Source: Novosphingobium sp. SCN 66-18
Lineage (GTDB): Bacteria; Pseudomonadota; Alphaproteobacteria; Sphingomonadales; Sphingomonadaceae
Direction of reading: 5' to 3'
DNA: 36,558 bases
Assembly (NCBI GenBank): GCA_001725355.1
Contig: MEGD01000063.1
Coordinates: forward strand, 1 to 36,558
Shown here: piece after piece, positions 7,751 to 15,314 of the stretch
How positions within the stretch are numbered: position 1 is the stretch's first letter
Layout: every line of letters starts with the position of its first letter
The notes under the pieces: model-generated
The model's input: the letters and a program-made list of their open reading frames with translations, nothing else
Database searches by the model: none
What the model was told of the DNA's origin: nothing
Translations under genes and position numbers: made by a program

Positions 7751-8531
7751 CGAACTTCCCCGCAGACAATGCAGGATCGACTACAAGCGTTCGCTGACCA
7801 GTTTCTGACGTGACGATTTGTAGCTGGAGGCCGTGGCAGATTGCGCGCGTGTCATATGTGATGTGAGATAAAGCGGGACGACTTGGAACATTCCATGAAC
7901 GATTTTCTGCGGGCCTTTCGGTCCCTGCAAGGCCGGATTTTCCGCTTTTGTTCACGGTTCAGAAATGGCGGAAATCCGCCATTTTCTGAAGATTCGAGTC
8001 CCATGAAAAGACTCGAACCTCTAGACCACATTGATATGCGGGCTTTTCAGCGGGCCTTCGTAAAAACCACATCGCCTATGTTGCTGTTTTACAACACGAA
8101 TTATAATACGATGCGAGTCCTCTTCTGGCACCAACTACTCTCAAAGCATTGAAAATGCTTGGGGAACGTCGGAAAGACGGTCCCCGGAGAGCGTTCGCTG
8201 CGGCAAACTGCTACGAGATTTGCCTCGTGGCGTGCTTCGACGGGGGCACAAGCTCTACTAACGCCACAGCATATTGCGGTTGATGCTCAACGCCTGCTGC
8301 ATCGGTCCGAAATCTGGCGGTGCGCCCCTGTTCCCAGCTTTTGACGTCGCCGCCTGAATTCAATCCCCTCTTGAATGACCATCATGGCATCCACTCCGGC
8401 AGGGAAGTGCGGCCAGCGCCTTTCGAGCGAATTAACCCGTGGCGTCCGGCTTCAAGCAAGCGCGCCATCGGGGAGCGGTTATGGGAACCAAGGGCCTTGC
8501 TTGAATTTTATTAAGCAAAAGCAATATCAGG
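7751..8531. other. Long non-coding stretch with adjacent hairpins
   Basis: About 780 bp without a convincing gene. The only plus-strand frame of note (7883-8152, 89 codons) has no recognisable features or good ribosome-binding site and runs through both hairpins. Structures seen: a 14-bp stem with one bulge (7959-7972 with 7975-7989), a second stem of 10 positions with one mismatch and a 9-nt loop (7991-8000 with 8010-8019), and a 7-bp stem AAGCATT/AATGCTT (8144-8160). The peroxidase promoter must lie at the left edge. The base composition is lower in GC than in neighbouring genes around 8050-8160. Confidence 0.5.
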
Positions 8532-8622
8532 TGGCGGAGCGGGAGGGATTCGAACCCTCGATACGCTTTTGACGTATACTCACTTTCCAGGCGAGCGCCT
8601 TCGACCACTCGGCCACCGCTCC
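8532..8622 (-). tRNA. tRNA-Ser(GGA)
   Basis: A 91-nt tRNA with the long variable arm of serine tRNAs. On the minus strand the acceptor starts GGAGCGG and ends with encoded CCA. The D-arm holds GGCCGAGTGGTC, the anticodon loop is CTGGAAA (anticodon GGA), and the T-arm is GAGGGTTCGAATCCCTC. It reads UCC and UCU codons. Confidence 0.95.
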
Positions 8623-8697
8623 GCATGCCTTGGAGCCACGCGCCCTAGCGGGATGAAGCGGCTTTCGCAAGGCGCGGATGCCTGCCACAAGAGACAA

Positions 8698-9642
8698 ATG
8701 TTGCACCCGCCCGCCCGCGCCCTTCTCGCCCTCATCTCGCTGGTCTCGCTTGCTGGTATGCCCGCGCGCGGCGCCAACCCCGCTCCTGCCCGGCCGCCTG
8801 CCATGGCGCCCGCCGAGATCGTTGCGACAGCGCCGGATGGGGACTGGACACGAATCGACCCGGCCGACCTGGTCGTGATGGATCTTGCCCCGGACGCCCA
8901 AGGGCGCCCGCGCCGCGTGGTTATCCAGTTGCTGCCCGCCCCGTTCTCGCAAGGGTGGATCGGCAATATCCGCACACTCGCCGCCGCGCACTGGTGGGAT
9001 GGAACAAGCATCAACCGCGTGCAGGACAACTATGTGGTCCAGTGGGGTGATCCCGACGGGGAGGACAAGGCGCGGGCGAAACCCCTTCCCCCCGGCCTCG
9101 CCCGCGTGCCGCAGGAAGATTACACGTCGAAAGTGTTCGCCGCCCCGGAAATGATCAGCCGGAAACCGGATGCCTACGCCCCGGGAACGGGCATCGACAC
9201 CGGCTGGCCGGTAGGGTTCGACAAGGACCGCATGTGGCCGCTCCACTGTTACGGGATGGTGGGCGTAGGCCGCGACATGCCGCCGGATACCGGTTCGGGC
9301 GCGGAACTCTATGCCGTGATCGGCCATGCCCCGCGCCAGCTTGATCGCAACATCGCGCTGGTGGGCCGCGTCATCGATGGCATGGAGCACTTGTCTTCGC
9401 TGCCGAGGGGAACCGGCGAGATCGGCTTTTACAAGACCGCTGCCGAACGCACGCCGATCCTGTCCGTCCGCCAGGGCTCCGGCGTGCCCGGCCTGCCCGC
9501 CTACCAGTATCTTGCCACGATCAGCGACAGTTTCCGGCGCTATGCCGACGCACGCGCCAACCGGCGCGATCCGTTTTATGTCCGGCCGGCCGGCGGCGTC
9601 GACATCTGCAACCTGCCCGTCCCGGTCCGGCGCGCGAAGTGA
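8698..9642 (+). CDS. Periplasmic cyclophilin-type peptidyl-prolyl isomerase
   Basis: A 314-residue protein with a signal peptide ([17 protein letters not shown], cleaved near PARGA) and a divergent cyclophilin domain. Recognisable pieces are [25 protein letters not shown] near the domain start, [20 protein letters not shown] in place of the usual active-site block, and [28 protein letters not shown], which matches the conserved core. It is longer than single-domain cyclophilins because of insertions on both sides. An earlier in-frame ATG at 8653 is possible, but the start at 8698 places the hydrophobic signal directly at the N-terminus. The downstream DUF1905 gene overlaps its stop by 4 nt. 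Confidence 0.82.
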   Translation: MLHPPARALLALISLVSLAGMPARGANPAPARPPAMAPAEIVATAPDGDWTRIDPADLVVMDLAPDAQGRPRRVVIQLLPAPFSQGWIGNIRTLAAAHWWDGTSINRVQDNYVVQWGDPDGEDKARAKPLPPGLARVPQEDYTSKVFAAPEMISRKPDAYAPGTGIDTGWPVGFDKDRMWPLHCYGMVGVGRDMPPDTGSGAELYAVIGHAPRQLDRNIALVGRVIDGMEHLSSLPRGTGEIGFYKTAAERTPILSVRQGSGVPGLPAYQYLATISDSFRRYADARANRRDPFYVRPAGGVDICNLPVPVRRAK

Positions 9643-9956
9643 GCGGCGAAACCTATCGCCTGACAATCCCGCTATGGCGCTGGTCCGGCCCCAGTGCCGC
9701 GAACTGGTATTTCCTGACAATCGATGGCGGCGTCGGCGAAGCGCTATCCGCCACGGCGCTGATGGACCGGCTCGAACACGGCAAGAAACATGGCTGGGGG
9801 TCCGTCCGCCTTCGCATCCGGATTGGCGCCAGCGAATGGCAGACCTCGGCCTTCCCGAGCAAGGAACAAGGCTGGATCGTGCCGGTGAAGGCCGCCGTCC
9901 GCCGCGCGGAAGGCCTGACCGAAGGCGACGCGGTAACCGTGGAGCTTCAGTTCTGA
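9639..9956 (+). CDS. DUF1905 domain protein
   Basis: A 105-residue single-domain protein matching the DUF1905 pattern: PLWRWSGPSAANWYFLTI at the start, KKHGWGSVRLRIRIGASEWQTSAFPSK in the middle and a basic and acidic C-terminal end (KAAVRRAEGLTEGDAVTVEL). The family is a small beta-barrel fold of unknown function, often next to or fused with YdeI/OmdA-like domains. The start is GTG at 9639, inside the isomerase stop (GTGA), so the two are translationally coupled. No signal peptide is visible, so its product should be cytoplasmic even though its partner is exported. Confidence 0.8.
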   Translation: MSGETYRLTIPLWRWSGPSAANWYFLTIDGGVGEALSATALMDRLEHGKKHGWGSVRLRIRIGASEWQTSAFPSKEQGWIVPVKAAVRRAEGLTEGDAVTVELQF

Positions 9957-10188
9957 ACGTTTCCGCGCTGCCGGACACTCCGTGACGGTGGATAAGCCAC
10001 ACAGAATTCGTCCACCCCGCGCACGAAGACGCGGTGTCAAGCTGGCACAATTTCCAGGTCGGAAATTATCACCATTTTGATTGTATGCCTGTAAACCCGC
10101 AGATATAGAAAAACCGGGCATGAAGTCTTCGTGACTGGCAATTTCAGCACAAATGAGAAGATTGCCCGATCAGAAAAGGGGGTAAGCG

Positions 10189-10692
10189 GTGCAGGAAATG
10201 GATAAATCAGATCTGACGGCTTTAACGGTGCAACTGTTAAGTGCCTATGTCGCCAACAACAGCCTCCCCAGTAACGAGCTGGCATCGCTTATCGAAACGA
10301 CGCGCAATGCACTTGCCGGAAAGGTCGAGGCACCGGCTCCGGAAGCACCTGAATTCGTGCCCGCGGTCTCGGTCCGCAAAAGCACGGCCTCGCGCGATCA
10401 TCTGATCAGCCTGATCGACGGGAAACCTTATCGCAGCCTGAAGCGGCACTTGACCAGCCACGGCCTTACTCCTGACGAATACCGTGAACGCTACAAGCTG
10501 CCAAAAGACTATCCGATGGTGGCGCCGAGCTATTCGGAACAGCGGCGCGCGGTCGCGCAAAGGCTGGGTCTGGGTCGCAAGCCCAAGGTGGCCAAGCTGG
10601 CTGCGGACCCCGTCGCCACCAAACCGGCCGCGCCCGCGAAGAAGGCGGCAAGTACCCGGAAACCACGCAAGGCAGCCGCTGAAACCGCTTGA
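10189..10692 (+). CDS. MucR/Ros-family transcription regulator lacking zinc-ligand cysteines
   Basis: A 167-residue DNA-binding regulator of the MucR/Ros family, which in alphaproteobacteria binds AT-rich promoters and controls polysaccharide, motility and cell-cycle genes. The N-terminal oligomerisation region (LTALTVQLLSAYVANNSLP) and the core SLKRHLTSHGLTPDEYRERY and LPKDYPMVAPSYSEQR are clear. Where Ros has CxxC, this protein reads SLID, so both cysteine ligands are gone while the two histidines remain. A basic Lys/Ala/Pro tail of about 45 residues resembles histone-like tails. GTG at 10189 has AGGGGG at a good distance; ATG at 10198 is the alternative. The 150 bp before it are AT-rich, fitting self-regulation. 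Confidence 0.88.
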   Translation: MQEMDKSDLTALTVQLLSAYVANNSLPSNELASLIETTRNALAGKVEAPAPEAPEFVPAVSVRKSTASRDHLISLIDGKPYRSLKRHLTSHGLTPDEYRERYKLPKDYPMVAPSYSEQRRAVAQRLGLGRKPKVAKLAADPVATKPAAPAKKAASTRKPRKAAAETA

Positions 10693-10703
10693 AGCTTTCA
10701 GGA

Positions 10704-10735
10704 GCCGTGCGCCTGTTCAAAAGCACGCGCACGGC
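10704..10735 (+). terminator. Hairpin after the MucR-like gene
   Basis: A perfect 9-bp inverted repeat GCCGTGCGC and GCGCACGGC with a 14-nt loop, starting 11 nt after the stop codon. There is no clear U-run, so this is a probable but unproven terminator. Confidence 0.5.
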
Positions 10736-10912
10736 CGTTCCATGCTCCCTGGTCTGTCACGACTTGTAATCATTTGCACCCGGTTCGCGACGTTCTGTGA
10801 CTTGCAGCCGGCCCGATGATCCCCGACATACCGGCAACTCGGTTGGGGCCATCGAGTCGATAATCTGGCGCGGACACCCGTCTTGCGCAGATTGAGGCAG
10901 GACCGGTTTGGA

Positions 10913-12178
10913 ATGACTTCAGTCGAAGAAAAATCTGCGCGTGATGATCAGGCGTCGGCATCCGGGCCGTCGCCCCACCCGGCCGGATCGAGCCGGACGA
11001 AAACATGGCTCATGGCCGGTGCCGTCGTCCTCGGTCTGGTTCTGACCGGCTTGGGCGCACGCTGGCTTTCCCAACGCGGCGGCGGAGAATCGCGCGTACG
11101 GCCCGCCGCGGCGGTCAACGTCGAAAAGGCGACACGGCAGGACATGCCCGTCAGCGTCACCGCGCTGGGCACGGTCCAGCCGATCGTGACGGCCACCGTG
11201 CGGCCGCAGCTTTCGGGCGTGCTGTTCAAGCTGTTCTTCCAGGAAGGGCAGATCGTGCGGCAGGGACAGGTGCTTGCCCAGATCGATCCGCGCCCCTACC
11301 AGCTCGCGCTGGCCCAGGCGCGCGCAAATCTCGCGCGGGACGAGGCGCAACTGCGCTCCGCCCGGCTGGACCTGACGCGCTACGAAACGTTGCTCAAGCA
11401 GGATTCGATCGCACGACAGCAGGTGGACACGCAGCGCGCTACGGTGGGGCAGTTGACCGGCACGGTCGCGGCCGATCGCGCGGCGATCGGTTCGGCGGCG
11501 CTGAACCTCGATTATACCGCGATCAAGTCCCCCATTACGGGCCGTGTCGGCATCCGCCAGGTGGACATCGGCAATTATCTGACGCCGTCGGACACCAACG
11601 GCATCGTGGTGGTGACGCAGGTCGATCCCATCGACGTCAGCTTTGCGCTGCCGCAAGTGCAGCTCTCGCAGATCGGGCAGGCATCGGGCAGCGGCGCCGG
11701 CCTTCCCGTCGAGGCGCGCGACCAGAACAGCAACAGCAAGATCGCGAGCGGCCGGTTCCTGACCTTCGACAACCAGGTCGATTCCTCCACCGGCACCGTC
11801 AAGGCCAAGGCGCGGTTCGACAATCCCGGAAGCGCCTTGTTCCCCGGCGGCTTCGTCAACATCGCGATGCTCGTCCAGACGCTGCACGGCGCCGTGACCG
11901 TGCCGGTAAGCGCCGTGCGCCATGGCACGCAGGGCGATTTCGTATTCACGCTCCAGCATGACAGCAAAGTGAAGCTGACGCCGGTGAAGATCGGCCCCAG
12001 CGCGAACAACCGCGTCGCCATCCTGTCGGGGCTTGCGGCCGGCACCACGGTCGTCACCGAAGGCGCGGACGGGTTGGAGGATGGCTCCGCCGTGCGCCTG
12101 CCGGGAGCCGGCAAGGGCGGCGGCGGAGCGGCAGGCAGCCACAAGCGCGGCGCTTCCGCCAAGAGCGGCGGGAACTGA
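10913..12178 (+). CDS. mdtA: RND efflux membrane fusion protein (MdtA-like)
   Basis: A 421-residue periplasmic adaptor that joins the RND pump to the outer-membrane channel. It has an N-terminal membrane anchor (TWLMAGAVVLGLVLTGLGARWL, about residues 32-54). The lipoyl-like half-domains are at TVRPQLSGVLFKLFFQEGQ and LDYTAIKSPITGRVGIRQ, flanking a coiled-coil hairpin rich in Ala, Arg and Gln. The beta-barrel and membrane-proximal domains follow. The last 25 residues are Gly/Ala/Lys-rich. ATG at 10913 is chosen over an upstream TTG because it starts directly before the anchor. It is the first gene of a four-gene efflux operon. Confidence 0.93.
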   Translation: MTSVEEKSARDDQASASGPSPHPAGSSRTKTWLMAGAVVLGLVLTGLGARWLSQRGGGESRVRPAAAVNVEKATRQDMPVSVTALGTVQPIVTATVRPQLSGVLFKLFFQEGQIVRQGQVLAQIDPRPYQLALAQARANLARDEAQLRSARLDLTRYETLLKQDSIARQQVDTQRATVGQLTGTVAADRAAIGSAALNLDYTAIKSPITGRVGIRQVDIGNYLTPSDTNGIVVVTQVDPIDVSFALPQVQLSQIGQASGSGAGLPVEARDQNSNSKIASGRFLTFDNQVDSSTGTVKAKARFDNPGSALFPGGFVNIAMLVQTLHGAVTVPVSAVRHGTQGDFVFTLQHDSKVKLTPVKIGPSANNRVAILSGLAAGTTVVTEGADGLEDGSAVRLPGAGKGGGGAAGSHKRGASAKSGGN

Positions 12179-15100
12179 TGGCGTCCGAAGACGCGCTCGA
12201 CGCGCCTGCGCCCGCCTGTTCATCCTGCGCCCGGTCGCCACCACGCTGCTGATGATCGCCGTGCTGCTAGCAGGCCTGGTCGCCTATCGCGTGCTGCCGC
12301 TGTCGGCCTTGCCGGAGGTCGATTATCCGACGATCCAGGTGTCCACGCTTTATCCCGGCGCCAGCCCCGACGTGATGGCGCTGACCGTCACCTCGCCGCT
12401 GGAACGCCAGTTCGGGCAGATGCCGGGCCTCACCCGCATGACATCGGCATCGTCCTCGGGCGCCTCGGTCATCACCATGCAGTTCCGGCTCGACCTGTCG
12501 CTCGACGTGGCCGAGCAGGAAGTGCAGGCGGCGATCAACGCGGCCAACACGCTGCTGCCCAGCGACCTGCCCGCCCCGCCGATCTACGCCAAGGTCAATC
12601 CCGCCGACGCGCCGATCATCAGCCTGGGCATCACGTCGAAGTCGCGTCCTCTGGGCGAAGTGCAGGGCATCGTCGAGCGGCAGTTTTCGAACAAGATCGC
12701 GCAGGTTTCGGGCGTGGGCCTCGTTTCGATGTCCGCCGGGCAGCGCCCCGCCGTGCGCATCCAGGCCAACGTGCCCGCCCTTGCCGCGCGCGGGCTTTCG
12801 CTGGAAACGATCCGCAGCGCGATCGGCAACGCCAATGCCAACGCCGCCAAGGGCAGCTTCGACGGCCCGACCCGAAGCTGGACGATCGACGCCAACGATC
12901 AGCTTGCCGATGTCGCCAGCTATCGCAACCTCGTGGTCGCCTATGCCGGCGGCGCGCCGGTGCGCCTGTCCGATGTCGCCACGGTGGTGCAGGGAACCGA
13001 GAACGTTCGCCTCGGCTCGTGGATGAACGGATCACCCGCCGTGGTCATCGACGTGCAGCGCCAGCCCGGGGCCAACGTCATCGGCACGGTGGATGCGATC
13101 AAGGCCGCGCTGCCCGAACTGGAAGCGCAGTTGCCGGCGGACGTCCATGTCACGCTGCTGACCGATCGCACCGCCGGCATCCGCGCCTCGGTATCCGACG
13201 TGCAGTTCGAACTGGTGCTGGCGGTGCTGCTGGTCACGCTGGTGATCTTCCTGTTCCTCGGTTCCGTCCGCGCCACCGTTGTCGCCAGCATCGCCGTGCC
13301 ACTCTCGCTGGTGGGCGCGTTCGCGGCGATGTATTTCCTCGATTTCTCGATCAACAACCTCACGCTGATGGCGCTGACCATCGCCTCGGGCTTCGTCGTG
13401 GACGATGCGATCGTGGTGCTGGAAAACATCGCCCGGCATATCGAGGACGGGATGAAGCCGTTCGACGCCGCGCTGAAAGGCGCGAGCGAGATCGGCTTCA
13501 CCATCATCTCGCTCACCGTCAGCCTGATCGCGGTGCTGATCCCGCTGCTGTTCATGGGCGATGTGGTCGGCCGTCTGTTCCGCGAATTCGCGGTGACGCT
13601 CGCGGTCACCATCCTGATTTCGGCGGTGGTCGCGCTGACGCTGGTGCCCATGCTCTCGGCCCGCTGGCTGCGCCCCGAACACGAGGAGCGCGAATACCGC
13701 GTGACCGCGTGGACGCGTGGGCAGTTCGACCGGCTGGCCGATCGCTATGCCCGTTCGCTCGACTGGGTCATGGCGCGCGGGCGGATGACCATGGTGGTTT
13801 TCGCCAGCACGCTGGTGGCCACCGGGCTGCTGTTCATGGTCATTCCCAAGAACCTGTTTCCCGAACAGGACACCGGGCAGATCGCGGTGACGACATCGGC
13901 CGGGCAGGATGTCAGCTATGCCCGCATGGCGGCGCTTCAGCAGCAAGTGGCGCAAGCCCTGCTCGCCGATCCCGCCGTGGGCAGCCTCAGTTCCTCGATC
14001 GGCGTCGATGGCCAGAACGCCACGCTCTCGCAGGGGCGGATGCTGGTGAACCTGAAGGGCGAAGGGCAGCGCGGCGATCTCGACACGGTGCTGGGCGGAC
14101 TGGAGAAAGCGGTAGCCGATATTCCCGGCGTCCGCGTCTATTTCCGCCCGGTGCAGGACCTGACGATCGACACCACGACCGGCGTCAACGCCTATCGCTT
14201 TTCGGTTCAGGGCGCCGATCAGGATCTGGTCGATCAATGGGGCGCGAAGCTGGCCACCGCGCTCAAGGCCGACAGCCATCTGCGCAACGTGACCACCAAC
14301 GTGCTGGCCGACGGGCGCGCGGTGGTGGTGGACATCAACCGCGATACCGCCGGGCGGCTCGGCCTCAGCGCGCTGACGATCGACAACGCGCTATACGACG
14401 CGTTCGGGCAGCGCATCGTCTCGACCATCTACACCCAGTCCAGCCAGAACCGCGTGATCCTGGAAGCGCAACCCGGTTCCATCACCGATCCGCAAGCGCT
14501 GGGCGCCCTGCGCATCCCGCTGGCGGGCGGGGCCAGTATTCCGCTGTCCACCGTCGCCACGATCCGCACCGAGGCAACGCCGCTCGTCGTGGCGCGCGAG
14601 GCGCAGTTCCCCGCCGCGACGATCGGGTTCGACCTGGCCCCTGGCGTGTCGCTCGGCTCGGCCGTGCAGGCGATCGAGAGGACCGAACAGGCCATCGGCA
14701 TGCCGCCCGCGCTTTCGACCAACTTCTCCGGCGCGGCGAGCGCGTTCAAATCCTCGCTCGGCAACGAGCTGTGGCTGATCCTCGCGGCGATCGTGGTGGT
14801 CTATATTGTGCTGGGCGTGCTCTACGAAAGCTTCGTCCACCCGGTGACCATCCTCTCCACCCTGCCCTCCGCGGGCATTGGCGCGCTGCTGGGCCTGTGG
14901 CTGACCGGTTCGGGCCTGGGCGTGATCGGCATCATCGGCATCGTGCTGCTGATCGGCATCGTGAAGAAGAACGCGATCATGATGATCGATTTCGCGCTGG
15001 AAGCGATGCGCAACGAAGGCGCCAACGCGCGCGAAGCGATCCGGCAGGCCGCCCACTTGCGTTTCCGGCCGATCATGATGACCACCTTCGCTGCGCTGTT

Positions 15101-15314
15101 CGCCGCGATCCCGCTGATCTTCGGCGGCGGCATGGGCCATGAACTGCGCCAGCCGCTGGGCATCGCCATCGCCGGCGGGCTGATCTTCAGCCAGGTGCTG
15201 ACGCTGTTCACCACACCGGTCATCTTCCTGGCGCTGGAGGACTGGCGCGAACGCCGGGAAGCCCGCCGCGCCCCCGCGCCGGCACCAATGGCGGGAACGG
15301 CTCCGACCGCATGA
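12081..15314 (+). CDS. mdtB: RND multidrug efflux pump (MdtB-like); N-terminal start problematic
   Basis: A proton-driven inner-membrane pump of about 1030 native residues. Family matching begins at RLFILRPVATTLLMIAVLLAG (codon 12213). The proton-relay helix reads ASGFVVDDAIVVLENIARHIE, and the second half repeats the fold with IVKKNAIMMIDFALEAMR. The only conventional in-frame starts before the first helix are ATG at 12081 and 12033, deep inside the preceding gene. The natural-looking start, ATG at 12178 overlapping the adaptor's TGA and giving MASEDALDAPA, is one base out of frame with the pump. A lost base between about 12190 and 12212 is therefore likely, either real or from assembly. The coordinate given follows the in-frame ATG only. 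The next pump gene overlaps by ATGA. Confidence 0.88.
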   Translation: MAPPCACREPARAAAERQAATSAALPPRAAGTDGVRRRARRACARLFILRPVATTLLMIAVLLAGLVAYRVLPLSALPEVDYPTIQVSTLYPGASPDVMALTVTSPLERQFGQMPGLTRMTSASSSGASVITMQFRLDLSLDVAEQEVQAAINAANTLLPSDLPAPPIYAKVNPADAPIISLGITSKSRPLGEVQGIVERQFSNKIAQVSGVGLVSMSAGQRPAVRIQANVPALAARGLSLETIRSAIGNANANAAKGSFDGPTRSWTIDANDQLADVASYRNLVVAYAGGAPVRLSDVATVVQGTENVRLGSWMNGSPAVVIDVQRQPGANVIGTVDAIKAALPELEAQLPADVHVTLLTDRTAGIRASVSDVQFELVLAVLLVTLVIFLFLGSVRATVVASIAVPLSLVGAFAAMYFLDFSINNLTLMALTIASGFVVDDAIVVLENIARHIEDGMKPFDAALKGASEIGFTIISLTVSLIAVLIPLLFMGDVVGRLFREFAVTLAVTILISAVVALTLVPMLSARWLRPEHEEREYRVTAWTRGQFDRLADRYARSLDWVMARGRMTMVVFASTLVATGLLFMVIPKNLFPEQDTGQIAVTTSAGQDVSYARMAALQQQVAQALLADPAVGSLSSSIGVDGQNATLSQGRMLVNLKGEGQRGDLDTVLGGLEKAVADIPGVRVYFRPVQDLTIDTTTGVNAYRFSVQGADQDLVDQWGAKLATALKADSHLRNVTTNVLADGRAVVVDINRDTAGRLGLSALTIDNALYDAFGQRIVSTIYTQSSQNRVILEAQPGSITDPQALGALRIPLAGGASIPLSTVATIRTEATPLVVAREAQFPAATIGFDLAPGVSLGSAVQAIERTEQAIGMPPALSTNFSGAASAFKSSLGNELWLILAAIVVVYIVLGVLYESFVHPVTILSTLPSAGIGALLGLWLTGSGLGVIGIIGIVLLIGIVKKNAIMMIDFALEAMRNEGANAREAIRQAAHLRFRPIMMTTFAALFAAIPLIFGGGMGHELRQPLGIAIAGGLIFSQVLTLFTTPVIFLALEDWRERREARRAPAPAPMAGTAPTA

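Noticed and set aside
7991-8019. Possible tRNA remnant because of a T-loop-like GGTTCGAGTC
   Set aside because: No acceptor, D- or anticodon arm can be folded around it; kept only as a hairpin observation.
7883-8152. Plus-strand 89-codon frame starting MEHSMNDFLRAF
   Set aside because: It runs through both hairpins, has no good ribosome-binding site and no recognisable pattern, so it is treated as non-coding.
8527-10050. Minus-strand open frame of 507 codons
   Set aside because: It covers the tRNA-Ser and runs antisense to the cyclophilin and DUF1905 genes without homology.
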